Shown piece by piece: positions 17,520-26,622 of a stretch of 64,000 nt of DNA. The stretch is from assembly GCA_002477945.1 (NCBI GenBank), contig DLLF01000028.1:1-64000 (forward strand), given 5' to 3'. The translations under genes were made by a program, and so were the position numbers. The notes under the pieces are model-generated. The model was given only the letters and a program-made list of their open reading frames with translations. It did no database searches and was not told the DNA's origin. Within the stretch, counting starts at the first letter, position 1, and every line of letters begins with the position of its first letter. This stretch comes from Bacteroidales bacterium UBA7569. Lineage in GTDB: Bacteria; Bacteroidota; Bacteroidia; Bacteroidales; Paludibacteraceae.

Positions 17520-18905
17520 ATGGATAACACACAGATAAAAATAACAGCCACCACCTCCATTTTCTTTTTGGGTATAGGCGGTATAGGTATGAGTGCTTTG
17601 GCGCGTTTCTTTCGTTCCAAAGGATATTCGGTTGCCGGATATGACAGAACCGAATCACCCTTGACCCATGCATTGCAAACGGAAGGAATAGAAATTGTGT
17701 TGAGTGAAGAGACCGATGCAATTCCAGAGGCTTACAGAGATCCTATACACACCGTGGTGGTACGTACCCCAGCCATTCCACAGGAGCAGAAGCAGTTTGT
17801 TTATTTCAGAGACAAAGGGTTCTCAATTTACAAACGTGCGGAGATGTTAGGCTATGTGACACGGCAGATGCGTGCATTCTGCGTAGCCGGTACACACGGG
17901 AAAACAACAACCAGCACGATACTGGCTCATCTTCTCTACCAATCGGAAGTCAATTGCAATGCATTCTTGGGAGGCATCAGCAATAATTACGGAACCAATC
18001 TGCTGCTTTCACCGGAAAGCAACAATGTGGTGATAGAAGCAGACGAATATGACCGCAGTTTCTACCATCTTCGTCCCTACATGTCCATCATTACAGCAGT
18101 GGATCCGGATCATTTGGACGTGTATGGTGACGCAGCAGGCTTCCGTGAAGGGTTCGAGCATTACACTTCTCTCATTCAAAAAGGCGGTGCGCTCATTCTG
18201 AAAAGAGGGGTGGACATTACCCCAAAACTGGCAGAGAACGTACGTTTGTACCTGTACGCAGCAGGTGAGAAAGCGGATTTCTACGCCGACAACATCCAGA
18301 TAGAGAACGGAGAGATACATTTTGATTTCCACACTCCGAATGAGACAATCGCCCATCTGAAGTTAGGTGTACCTGCCTACATCAACATTGAGAACAGTGT
18401 TGCAGCATTAGCGGTAGCATGGCTGAACGGCGTGACCGCCAACGAATTGCGACTGGGACTGGCATCGTATTCAGGAGTATATAGAAGGTTTGATGTACAC
18501 GTGAACACCCCTGACATAGTGTATATTGACGACTACGCCCACCACCCGACTGAACTCAGAGCCAGCATTGACTCCATCCGTAAATTATATCCAGGCAAAC
18601 CTTTAGTAGGCATTTTTCAGCCTCATCTATACACCCGCACACGAGATTTCGCAGATGCTTTTGCCGAAGTACTGTCAACCCTTGACGAGGTAATTTTGCT
18701 TCCCATTTATCCTGCGCGGGAAGAGCCAATCAAAGGCGTTGACTCACAGATGCTTTTGGACAAGATACGCTGCAAGAAAAAACGTTTAGTGGAGAAGAGC
18801 GAATTGCTATATTGTCTGCGCAACCGTCATAACGAGGTGATACTGACTGTAGGAGCAGGTGACATTGACCGGTTGGTACCGGAAATAACCAAGATACTGA
18901 AATGA
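17520..18905 (+). CDS. murC: UDP-N-acetylmuramate--L-alanine ligase
   Basis: 461 residues. The N-terminal Rossmann motif FLGIGGIGMSALARFF binds the UDP moiety; the ATP-binding P-loop is AGTHGKTTTSTILAHLL at about residues 121-137; EADEYDRSF and DDYAHHPTE are the other Mur ligase signatures. It adds the first L-alanine of the peptidoglycan stem in the cytosol. A TTG 18 bases upstream is in frame, but ATG 17520 aligns with the usual start. It overlaps ftsQ by ATGA at 18902-18905 and leads the murC-ftsQ-ftsA-ftsZ unit. Confidence 0.96.
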   Translation: MDNTQIKITATTSIFFLGIGGIGMSALARFFRSKGYSVAGYDRTESPLTHALQTEGIEIVLSEETDAIPEAYRDPIHTVVVRTPAIPQEQKQFVYFRDKGFSIYKRAEMLGYVTRQMRAFCVAGTHGKTTTSTILAHLLYQSEVNCNAFLGGISNNYGTNLLLSPESNNVVIEADEYDRSFYHLRPYMSIITAVDPDHLDVYGDAAGFREGFEHYTSLIQKGGALILKRGVDITPKLAENVRLYLYAAGEKADFYADNIQIENGEIHFDFHTPNETIAHLKLGVPAYINIENSVAALAVAWLNGVTANELRLGLASYSGVYRRFDVHVNTPDIVYIDDYAHHPTELRASIDSIRKLYPGKPLVGIFQPHLYTRTRDFADAFAEVLSTLDEVILLPIYPAREEPIKGVDSQMLLDKIRCKKKRLVEKSELLYCLRNRHNEVILTVGAGDIDRLVPEITKILK

Positions 18906-19636
18906 GCAGGAATGTCCGCATAACACTTACTTGTCTGAGTATGGTACTTATTGCGCTATACTTAGTATTTGTGTATGCGATTATTCCACACTATGAAAAA
19001 GAACCAATATGCAGTGGCATTGACATTGTCATAGCGGACAGCACCCATAGGAAGTTTACAGAAGAGTCCACTCTGACAAACCGTATAAAACAGGGCAATC
19101 TGTTCCCAACCGGCAAACCAATGGAGTTAATTTCAACCCAAGCGATAGAAGATTGTGTCTTGGAATATCCTATTTTACGAAAAGCCGTATGCTACAAGAC
19201 GACAGAAGGAAGAGTACATCTGGATATTTGGCAGAGGGTGCCGGTACTACGGGTAGCAACAGGAGAAAACTATTTTGTGGACGACAACCGCCAAATCATG
19301 CCCGATCTGGCCTCCGTTGCAGCATATGTTCCTATCGTTACAGGAAGAGTAAGCAAACCCTTTGCACAAGGAGAATTGTTTGACTTTGTGCAGTACGTAG
19401 AAGACGACAGTTTCTGGTCGGCCCAAATAGAGCAGATACACGTGGTTTCCCAGAAGCGGATAGAACTGATACCACGCATAGGCAATCAAGTTATCATCTT
19501 GGGGGATTTGATTGATTATGAGAGGAAACTGGACAAACTGAAAACATTCTACACAGAAGCCATGAACAAAACGGGGTGGACACCATACAAAGAAATCGAT
19601 TTACGTTTCCATGGTCAGGTTGTCTGCCGCAAATAA
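18902..19636 (+). CDS. ftsQ: cell division protein FtsQ
   Basis: 244 residues. Very short cytosolic N-terminus, one membrane segment (LTCLSMVLIALYLVFVYAII, about residues 8-27), then a periplasmic part with a POTRA-like start and the phrases EYPILRKAVCY, LDIWQRVPVLRV and ENYFVDDNRQIMP that are typical of Bacteroidota FtsQ. FtsQ links early Z-ring proteins to the periplasmic septal synthases. Coupled to murC by a four-base overlap; five bases from ftsA. Identity is supported by position as well as sequence. Confidence 0.9.
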   Translation: MSRNVRITLTCLSMVLIALYLVFVYAIIPHYEKEPICSGIDIVIADSTHRKFTEESTLTNRIKQGNLFPTGKPMELISTQAIEDCVLEYPILRKAVCYKTTEGRVHLDIWQRVPVLRVATGENYFVDDNRQIMPDLASVAAYVPIVTGRVSKPFAQGELFDFVQYVEDDSFWSAQIEQIHVVSQKRIELIPRIGNQVIILGDLIDYERKLDKLKTFYTEAMNKTGWTPYKEIDLRFHGQVVCRK

Positions 19637-19640
19637 AAGC

Positions 19641-20909
19641 ATGAGAAAGATGAGAGAAGAGCAGAAAACATTCGTCACAGCCGTTGATTTCGGCAGTTCC
19701 GCGCTGCGTGCAGCGGCTGCGATTCAGAATGAAGACGGTACACTACATATTCTCGGGGTTGAAGAAACAGGCAAGAGAGGATATATCAAGAGCGGCATAA
19801 TTACCAACTCTACAGATGCAAGTATGCAATTGGGAAGGATTTTGCTTCTGCTTGCCAACCGTATTCATACACAGGAAGACATACAAGCCACCTTTTCGTC
19901 CATCGGCGGCCGCCTGCTGCAAGTGAAGAACGTTCCCGTGAAACGCAACTTGCTAACAAAAGCATACATCACAAAGAAGTTGCTGGATGATATGCAAAAA
20001 GAGTCTATTGAGAAAATCTCGGAGAGTTACCCTGATATGATCGGGTTCAACTCCGAGCCCGTCCGATATATCCTGGATGATGTTGCGCAGGCAGAAGTGC
20101 CTACCTCCACACAAAAGGCTCAGATATTGCAAGCGGACTACAACGTATTCTTCCTCAAGAAAGAAACATGGGACAAGTTGAAAGGTTCCTTTGACCGTGC
20201 GTGCAAGGATATGAAATACTGCTGGGCCAAACCAATACCTCAGATGACAGCCTTGCTATCAGAAACTGACAGCGAAGAGGGCTGTGCCATTATTGATTTC
20301 GGTGCGCAAACGACAACCCTGAGCATCTACAAGGATAACTATTGCCAGTCCGTTAAAATGGTTCCCTTCGGCGGAGACCATATCACAAGAGATCTGCAAT
20401 CATTACAAATCAGTTTTGACACTGCAGAGAAACTGAAGAAAGGTTTCGGTTACGCTTCGCCACGATACATAAAAAGTGTGCAGCAGTTGCGGATGCAGTC
20501 AACCAATCCGAACAACCCCTCTATAACAATTGACAACACACTGATTGCACACGTTATAAAGGCCCGTTTAGACGAAACCGTCCACCCCATATTAACAGAG
20601 ATTGAGAAGTCGAAAGACAGAATCGGACATATTTACCTAACAGGTGCCGGATCCATGCTACAGGGACTGATTCCCTATCTGCAAGAGGCAACGGGGATAG
20701 TCACCGATTTCGGTTCGCATGCCGACTGGTTGGACGAAAGTACAGACAAAGAATACTACAAGCCCAAGTATGCGACCCTGATAGGGACATTGGCTTTGGC
20801 TACAGACTATCAGAAAAGTCACTCGGAAACGTTGACCAAGAGTCCTATCGGAACCAAGAAGTTAAGCGAGAAACTGAAAGAAAAGATATTAGACATATTT
20901 ACTGAATAA
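19641..20909 (+). CDS. ftsA: cell division protein FtsA
   Basis: About 422 residues. Actin-like ATPase: phosphate-1 motif AVDFGSSALRAAAA at the start, phosphate-2 CAIIDFGAQTTTLSIY, adenosine motif IGHIYLTGAGSMLQGL. The SHS2 (1C) domain is in between (DIQATFSSIGGRLLQVKN). FtsA tethers FtsZ filaments to the inner membrane; the C-terminus ends in a likely amphipathic helix (KLSEKLKEKILDIFTE). The frame is open from 19611, but ATGs at 19641 and 19650 lie just past the ftsQ stop; I take the first. Confidence 0.94.
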   Translation: MRKMREEQKTFVTAVDFGSSALRAAAAIQNEDGTLHILGVEETGKRGYIKSGIITNSTDASMQLGRILLLLANRIHTQEDIQATFSSIGGRLLQVKNVPVKRNLLTKAYITKKLLDDMQKESIEKISESYPDMIGFNSEPVRYILDDVAQAEVPTSTQKAQILQADYNVFFLKKETWDKLKGSFDRACKDMKYCWAKPIPQMTALLSETDSEEGCAIIDFGAQTTTLSIYKDNYCQSVKMVPFGGDHITRDLQSLQISFDTAEKLKKGFGYASPRYIKSVQQLRMQSTNPNNPSITIDNTLIAHVIKARLDETVHPILTEIEKSKDRIGHIYLTGAGSMLQGLIPYLQEATGIVTDFGSHADWLDESTDKEYYKPKYATLIGTLALATDYQKSHSETLTKSPIGTKKLSEKLKEKILDIFTE

Positions 20910-20920
20910 ACACATACAAT

Positions 20921-22177
20921 ATGGAAGAGGGTCTCCCTGTGGCAATAGATGCCGCTCAAGTCAGTTTAATAAAAGTTTTAGGTGTAGGCGGCGGCGGCTG
21001 CAACGCCGTCAACTATATGTACCGGCAAGGCATAAAAGACGTGTCCTTTATGGTCTGCAATTCGGATAACATGGCTTTGGAAAAAATGGACGTACCAAAC
21101 AAGTTTCAAATAGGTCCCGGCTTGGGAGCGGGAGGGCGTCCTGAGGTTGCAAAGCAATATGCGGATGATTGCAAAGAGCAACTAAAGGAGGCTTTATCAG
21201 ACGGGACGAGAATGGTGTTCATAACAGCCGGTATGGGTGGCGGAACAGGTACGGGCGCTTCGCCTGTAGTGGCAGAAGTTGCACAATCGCTAAACATTCT
21301 GACAGTAGGCATTGTAACCATACCATTTGCTTTTGAAGGAAAGCGTGCCATACGAAAGGCTATGCGCGGTATTGCCCAATTGGCTCAATATACAGATGCC
21401 CTTTTGGTCATAAACAATGAGAAACTGAAGTTGTTATTCCCTGAATTCGACTTACCTATTGCATTCAGCAAATCAGATGAAGTGGTTTGCAATGCTGCCA
21501 AGTCGATAGCCGAAATAATTACCGTACCCGGTTATATCAACACAGACTTTCAGGATGTATATAACACCTTGAAAGACGGGAATGTTGCCATTATGAATGT
21601 TGGGACAGCCAGTGGAGAACAGCGTATCACCAAGGCTATCGAAAATGCACTGAACTCTCCTTTGGTCAACACAACCGACATACATGGTGCCAGCCGTATA
21701 TTGCTGAACTTCTATTGTTCCACAGAACATGCAGTACGTATGGAAGAATTGAGCGAAGTGGAAGCGTTCTGCGACTCCATAGGGGAAGAGGCTGAAATAA
21801 AATGGGGAGCCTCATACGATGAAAGCCTTGGGGAAAGCGTGAAAGTAACCATCATCGCAACAGGATACAGCGTAAGCGATTTGCCAGGAATAGACGAAGC
21901 ATTGCAAAATGAGGAAAAAAAGCCGATTGTAGCACAGCCCACAAAAACAGTGGACGAAGCCATTGAAACGCTATACGCCGCCGCAGGAAACATTCCTAAA
22001 GAGGGAAAAGCAGAAACAAAGGAAAGCACTATAGAGGCTTATCCTGAAACGGCAATTGACATCGATTCAGGGAGTACTGAGGATTCGGGGACGTCAGCGG
22101 TTATTGACCTTGACAGCATTACCACGGAGCAATGGAGCAATCTGGAAGATACTCCTGCTTATATGAGACGCAAATAG
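20921..22177 (+). CDS. ftsZ: cell division protein FtsZ
   Basis: 418 residues. Tubulin-like GTPase with KVLGVGGGGCNAVNYM at about residue 18, the signature GGGTGTGASPV at about 106-116, and the C-terminal conserved peptide DTPAYMRRK, which binds FtsA. A variable acidic linker (about 325-405) separates the GTPase from the tail. It polymerises into the Z-ring. Eleven bases follow ftsA; the last gene of the division block before yqeY. Confidence 0.97.
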   Translation: MEEGLPVAIDAAQVSLIKVLGVGGGGCNAVNYMYRQGIKDVSFMVCNSDNMALEKMDVPNKFQIGPGLGAGGRPEVAKQYADDCKEQLKEALSDGTRMVFITAGMGGGTGTGASPVVAEVAQSLNILTVGIVTIPFAFEGKRAIRKAMRGIAQLAQYTDALLVINNEKLKLLFPEFDLPIAFSKSDEVVCNAAKSIAEIITVPGYINTDFQDVYNTLKDGNVAIMNVGTASGEQRITKAIENALNSPLVNTTDIHGASRILLNFYCSTEHAVRMEELSEVEAFCDSIGEEAEIKWGASYDESLGESVKVTIIATGYSVSDLPGIDEALQNEEKKPIVAQPTKTVDEAIETLYAAAGNIPKEGKAETKESTIEAYPETAIDIDSGSTEDSGTSAVIDLDSITTEQWSNLEDTPAYMRRK

Positions 22178-22218
22178 TTAGTCTGAAAACAGTACAAAAC
22201 GCTATAAAAACGATTGGT

Positions 22219-22668
22219 ATGAATTTATTTGATCAAGTAAGCGAAGACATCAAGAAAGCGATGCTCGCCCAGGACAAGGTAGCCATGGACACATTACGTG
22301 GCATAAAAAAAGAGTTTTTAGAGGCCAAGACAGCCAAAGGCAATAACGGAGAACTGAGCGATGAGCAAGCCGTGAAGATATTGCAAAAGATGATGAAGCA
22401 ACGCAAAGAATCCGCCGAGATGTATAACTCCGCCAACCGACAGGAATTGGCAGAGAATGAGATGGCTCAAGTGACAATCATTGAGAAGTATCTACCTGAC
22501 CAGATGAGCGAAGATGAGTTAGTCAGTATTCTCAAAGAGATTATTAGCCAAACAGGTGCCAGCAGCATGAAAGAGATGGGAAAAGTAATGGGAATCGCTT
22601 CAAGACAACTGGCAGGAAAAGCAGATGGCCGAGTTATATCAGAAAAGGTCAAGCAGTTGTTAGGATAG
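22219..22668 (+). CDS. yqeY: GatB/YqeY domain-containing protein
   Basis: 149 residues. Starts MNLFDQVSEDIKKAMLAQDK and has the YqeY signatures LRGIKKEFLEAK, KQRKESAEMYN and EKYLPDQMSEDEL, ending in GRVISEKVKQLL. The YqeY fold is related to the tail of GatB, an RNA-binding part of tRNA-dependent amidotransferases; the free-standing protein's role is unknown. The frame extends back to 22132 inside ftsZ, but ATG 22219 matches the family start. It follows ftsZ as in other Bacteroidales. Confidence 0.93.
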   Translation: MNLFDQVSEDIKKAMLAQDKVAMDTLRGIKKEFLEAKTAKGNNGELSDEQAVKILQKMMKQRKESAEMYNSANRQELAENEMAQVTIIEKYLPDQMSEDELVSILKEIISQTGASSMKEMGKVMGIASRQLAGKADGRVISEKVKQLLG

Positions 22669-22670
22669 GT

Positions 22671-24101
22671 ATGCTCGCCAATGACACATATTATTCTCCT
22701 GACGAGTTATCCCAGTTATCACGGCTTGAGCAGGACTTTTTAGAAAACCTAAGCGGTCGGAAATCAGTCTATTTCGACGAAGAAGACTTGGAAGACTTGT
22801 TTTACTTTGAATTGGACAAGGGAGATGAAGACCTTGCCGGCGAAGTGCTGCGAACAGGACGGAAACAACATCCCAATTCCGCCATATTCCGATATTTGGA
22901 GGGGGTCATCTATGACGAGAGAGGAGAACATGAGACCGCATTGAAGATATTCGAGGCATATCCTGACGAACAAAATCCGGAATGGCATTGTCTTTGTTTT
23001 TCGGTTTACTGCCATAACCACAATATTGAAAAGGCAAAAGAGGAGGCAGATCGAATCGTAGCGTTAGGTGTCAATTTAGAACATTATTTAGCCCACATCG
23101 CGAGAAGTTTCCAGCAACAAAAAGAAAATGAATTGGCAAAAGATTATCTTCTGAAAGCCATCCGCTTACATCCAACAGACAATGATACACTTGATATTTT
23201 GGGAGACCTTGCATTAGAGATCGGAGAAATCACGATTGCCTACCGGTGTGCCGAAAAGATATTAAGTGACCATCCTTACCATATCAAGTCATGGTTCACA
23301 GAAGCATACGTCTTGCGGTATGAAAAGAAAGTGGAAGAGTCGTTAGACAAATTGGAGTATATCTTGGCGATAGATCCAGACAATATGCAAGCGACGATTG
23401 AGAAAATAAGAACCCTCATCATCCTAAACCGATTGGCAGAAGCAGAAGAAACAATCAAAGAGACCATAGCATCCAACAAGGATAATCATCAACCATGGCA
23501 GTTTATTTTGAAAGGTTTCTCGGGTGATATAGCCTTCCTGAAAGGTGCTTGGCAGCAAGCAGGGAAACTATACAGCGCCGTTTATAACAAAGCAGGTCTC
23601 TCGCCCAGTCAAATGTTGTTTTTTGCCGAGTGCAAAATGAAGAATCACCGATGGAAGGATGCGGAGAGACTGCTGAAAGAAGTAAATGCCACAGACAACG
23701 AGATTGTGGAATCTCATGAACTCCTTGCGGAGATTTATCTACATCAAGGAAGATATGATCTGGCTGCCAGACAATTCCGTCAGTGTATGGTTTTGGCACC
23801 CGACAATACCATGTATCGTATTTCCTGCAGCATCGCACTATTGGAAGGCAATCACAAAAAATCCGCCATAAAAATACTACAAGATACCGTCAAGACATCG
23901 CCAGGATGCTGGGAGGCATATTCCTTGATAGCCATCATCATGGTGATACAAGGCAAAGCGAAAGCAGCAGTTACCGCGCTGAAGAAGGCTTGTGATATAG
24001 AGCCCACGGCACGAGAAAAATTCATCCAGACCTGTCCTCAAGCAAAACAAATCATAGAACTTTTGGACAGAAAAGATTCTGAACCCAACAAAGACGTATG
24101 A
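22671..24101 (+). CDS. tetratricopeptide repeat protein
   Basis: 476 residues, no signal peptide or membrane segment, almost wholly made of TPR-like helix pairs (for example AIRLHPTDNDTLDILGDLAL, YILAIDPDNMQATIEKIRTL, LAEIYLHQGRYDLAARQFRQ). TPR arrays hold protein partners; no enzymatic domain is visible. Acidic N-terminus (DEEDLEDLFYFELDKGDEDL). It starts 2 bases after yqeY and overlaps dedA by four bases, so it belongs to the same rightward operon. Partner and role unknown. Confidence 0.85.
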   Translation: MLANDTYYSPDELSQLSRLEQDFLENLSGRKSVYFDEEDLEDLFYFELDKGDEDLAGEVLRTGRKQHPNSAIFRYLEGVIYDERGEHETALKIFEAYPDEQNPEWHCLCFSVYCHNHNIEKAKEEADRIVALGVNLEHYLAHIARSFQQQKENELAKDYLLKAIRLHPTDNDTLDILGDLALEIGEITIAYRCAEKILSDHPYHIKSWFTEAYVLRYEKKVEESLDKLEYILAIDPDNMQATIEKIRTLIILNRLAEAEETIKETIASNKDNHQPWQFILKGFSGDIAFLKGAWQQAGKLYSAVYNKAGLSPSQMLFFAECKMKNHRWKDAERLLKEVNATDNEIVESHELLAEIYLHQGRYDLAARQFRQCMVLAPDNTMYRISCSIALLEGNHKKSAIKILQDTVKTSPGCWEAYSLIAIIMVIQGKAKAAVTALKKACDIEPTAREKFIQTCPQAKQIIELLDRKDSEPNKDV

Positions 24102-24868
24102 AACAATTCTTTTTGTCCCTTGCTTTGTCTATCTGCTTAGGGATCACAACCATTTCAGGTCAGACCCAAAACACCTGTATTCCCGCAGACTCAACGGAAA
24201 TTAATGCATCGTTGGTGGATCGTGTAACGATGTGGTATGCCAATAATATGAATTACTACAGCATTACGGCACTTATGGCATTGGAGAGCAGTTTTATTCC
24301 GTTTCCTTCGGAAGTCGTTATTCCGCCTGCCGTGTATGTAGCAGAAGAGGAAACAAGCAGTCTGAAGGTTACAGATTCTTATCTATTGAATGTGCTACTA
24401 ATCGTATTATTCGGAACAGCAGGTGCCATTCTCGGCGCTATTGTGAATTATGTACTTTCCATCTGGTTAGGGCGACCTATCATTTACAAGATTGCCGACA
24501 GCAAAGCAGGCAAAGTTCTACTCTTAAGCAGTGAAAAGATAAGGAAAGCAGAAGACTACTTCAACCAACACGGAAAGGTATCCACTTTCATCGGCAGACT
24601 GATTCCCGGTATCCGTCAACTCATTTCCATACCTGCAGGTTTGGCCCGTATGGCATTTCTTCCCTTCTTACTTTACACTTTCTTAGGTGCTTTTATATGG
24701 AATTGCGTATTAGCACTCATCGGCTACATTGCTCACGGGCAACAGGATCTTATCAGCCAATACAGTCACGAATTATCTGTGTTCATCCTGGGGTTAGCAG
24801 GTCTTATTATGGTTGTGTGGGGACTAAAGAAGATAATAGGGAGGCGGCGTAAGGCACGGCTGTCATAA
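24098..24868 (+). CDS. DedA family membrane protein
   Basis: 256 residues. An N-terminal signal-like stretch (MKQFFLSLALSICLGITTIS) is followed by the DedA (SNARE-associated/VTT) core: ALESSFIPFPSEVVIPPA, GTAGAILGAIVNYVLSIWLG, and FIGRLIPGIRQLISIPAGLARM with the R/G-P-R signature. Several membrane segments follow. DedA proteins act in membrane homeostasis; some recycle undecaprenyl phosphate or flip phospholipids. It ends the murC-to-dedA run of genes. Specific substrate unknown. Confidence 0.9.
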   Translation: MKQFFLSLALSICLGITTISGQTQNTCIPADSTEINASLVDRVTMWYANNMNYYSITALMALESSFIPFPSEVVIPPAVYVAEEETSSLKVTDSYLLNVLLIVLFGTAGAILGAIVNYVLSIWLGRPIIYKIADSKAGKVLLLSSEKIRKAEDYFNQHGKVSTFIGRLIPGIRQLISIPAGLARMAFLPFLLYTFLGAFIWNCVLALIGYIAHGQQDLISQYSHELSVFILGLAGLIMVVWGLKKIIGRRRKARLS

Positions 24869-24921
24869 AGTAACCGTTCATTTCCCCTTAAAGGTTGGCA
24901 AAGGTGGGGTGACAGGGTCAT

Positions 24922-25632
24922 TCAGTTGCCTGCAACACCTAAACTCATGACACTGACAGAAGTTCCATGAATTGGTGTGATGACTTTCATACAAGCATGC
25001 AATGTAGCACCCGTAGTAATGATGTCGTCCACAAGAAGGATGTGTTTGCCTCTCCAATTGGCAGGTGTCTGCACGGAGAAGATGCCTTGCGTATTCTTCG
25101 TACGTTCCTGTCCCGTTTTTCTGGTTTGTGTAGGATTATTGACAATGCGTTGCAAATGCACCATATCAACAGGAATGCCGGTAGCCCGACTTATCCCCTT
25201 TGCTATATACCCTGCTTGATTATATCCACGTTTGCGCTGTCGCTTGGGATGCAAAGGTACCGGAACTATCAAGTCGATTTCTTGAAAGAAACCTGTTGGC
25301 AGGAACTCTTTTGCAGCCTGTTCGCCCAGATATTCCCCGATTAGCGGTTTATTCCCATATTTCATACGATGAATCATATACCGGAATGATTCACTACGCC
25401 TATAGAAACAAAAGGCTGCTCCACGAACGAACTTAGGTATATCCCAAAAGAGTTGTTCCACACGGTTTCCTCTGTTTGCAGCCATTTCGGTGCGGGGCAA
25501 ATGCTCAAAACAATTCGCACAGAGAAAGAGTTCTCCTTCTTCCAAACGTTCGTGGCACTGCATACAAAGAGGCGGATAGAACAAGTCAAGAATACTCTTC
25601 CATCCGTCTCTCAGTATATACCAGAAGTTCAT
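24922..25632 (-). CDS. comF: ComF family phosphoribosyltransferase-like protein
   Basis: 236 residues. A four-cysteine zinc motif (CMQCHERL ... LFLCANC) near the N-terminus and a type I phosphoribosyltransferase domain with the PRPP loop ILLVDDIITTGATLHAC near the C-terminus; RKRGYNQAGYIAKGIS is also typical. ComF/GntX proteins are linked to DNA uptake in competent bacteria, but the reaction is unknown. It follows the Wzz-like gene by three bases in a leftward unit, and is convergent with dedA; the gap (24869-24921) holds a degenerate CCCC...GGGG palindrome. Confidence 0.9.
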   Translation of the reverse strand: MNFWYILRDGWKSILDLFYPPLCMQCHERLEEGELFLCANCFEHLPRTEMAANRGNRVEQLFWDIPKFVRGAAFCFYRRSESFRYMIHRMKYGNKPLIGEYLGEQAAKEFLPTGFFQEIDLIVPVPLHPKRQRKRGYNQAGYIAKGISRATGIPVDMVHLQRIVNNPTQTRKTGQERTKNTQGIFSVQTPANWRGKHILLVDDIITTGATLHACMKVITPIHGTSVSVMSLGVAGN

Positions 25633-25635
25633 TTC

Positions 25636-26616
25636 TCAGTCTTTCCGTCTTAACCAGCCGTGGATTTCTTTGCGTTTGTCCACACACAGCGCGAGCGCAC
25701 ATCCAACTATATATCCAAGCAGGATTGCGAAAGCGGAGCAACGGACAGGTCCGTTCACGGCATGCGGTTCAACAGTGAAATCGGATAAAAGTACAACCGG
25801 TGCCTGTGCGATGTTATATTCCGATTCTGTCCGCATGGAAGCGTTCATCAGTTCCCATATCTGCGGATGCAGCATACGCAATTCCCTACGCCCTATCAAA
25901 ACGGATGGTCCCTGGCTGTACAGGAACTGCTTATCCGCGGCTTGATTGAAGTAGAAATCGTGCGTCAAGGAATCCAACATTTCCACCTGTTGCCGGCAAA
26001 AGAGTGCCTTTTGGTACAGAACAGTCTGATAACTCTTGAACTTCTGCTGCATCAAGGGGTTGCTATTCAAGAAAGCCACAGACGCCCGCCCGATTTCAAC
26101 CGCCTGAGACGGATGTGATGTCCGGAATTGCAGATAGAGATAGTTGTCCATTACAACATCCGTGGTATCGGACGGATTATACTTAGAGTTGAAGTCCACA
26201 AAATCGGGAACAGAGTCGCGTCTGCAATCAATTACATTATAGCAAGCATAGTGGCTCAAGGCAAGAGCCTCCGAGTCGGGTATCTGCAGCAGTTGCGCCA
26301 AAGACTGTTCTTCGGAAACCGACACGGGAACCGCTTTCACCAATTTTCCCCATTGCTGCTTCACATCGCCGGTATGTATGCCATTGAGGTACACCATTGC
26401 ACCTGCTTTATACATTCTATTGGCAGGACGTGACCAATAGAGAGCAACGGCTACAGCCAACAGAACAACAGAGAGGACAATGTACCAACGCTGATAAGCC
26501 AATCGCAACGTTCCTCCCAAGAATCGGACACAACAAGACAAAAACCTCCCGACAGCCTTACAGCACAAGACTATCAGGTCGAACAGGTTCATATCATGGT
26601 TCGTTTTTTCCTCCAT
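25636..26616 (-). CDS. Wzz-like chain-length determinant family protein
   Basis: 326 residues. Two membrane segments: one at about 42-60 (WYIVLSVVLLAVAVALYWS) and one near the C-terminus (FAILLGYIVGCALALCV), with a large periplasmic domain between (about 62-290), the topology of Wzz/polysaccharide co-polymerases. A Pro-rich start of the second segment is lacking. Such proteins set O-antigen or capsule chain length. It sits alone among unrelated genes, not in a polysaccharide cluster, so the partner polymerase is elsewhere. Family call rests on topology and general resemblance. Confidence 0.65.
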   Translation of the reverse strand: MEEKTNHDMNLFDLIVLCCKAVGRFLSCCVRFLGGTLRLAYQRWYIVLSVVLLAVAVALYWSRPANRMYKAGAMVYLNGIHTGDVKQQWGKLVKAVPVSVSEEQSLAQLLQIPDSEALALSHYACYNVIDCRRDSVPDFVDFNSKYNPSDTTDVVMDNYLYLQFRTSHPSQAVEIGRASVAFLNSNPLMQQKFKSYQTVLYQKALFCRQQVEMLDSLTHDFYFNQAADKQFLYSQGPSVLIGRRELRMLHPQIWELMNASMRTESEYNIAQAPVVLLSDFTVEPHAVNGPVRCSAFAILLGYIVGCALALCVDKRKEIHGWLRRKD

Positions 26617-26622
26617 AACGAA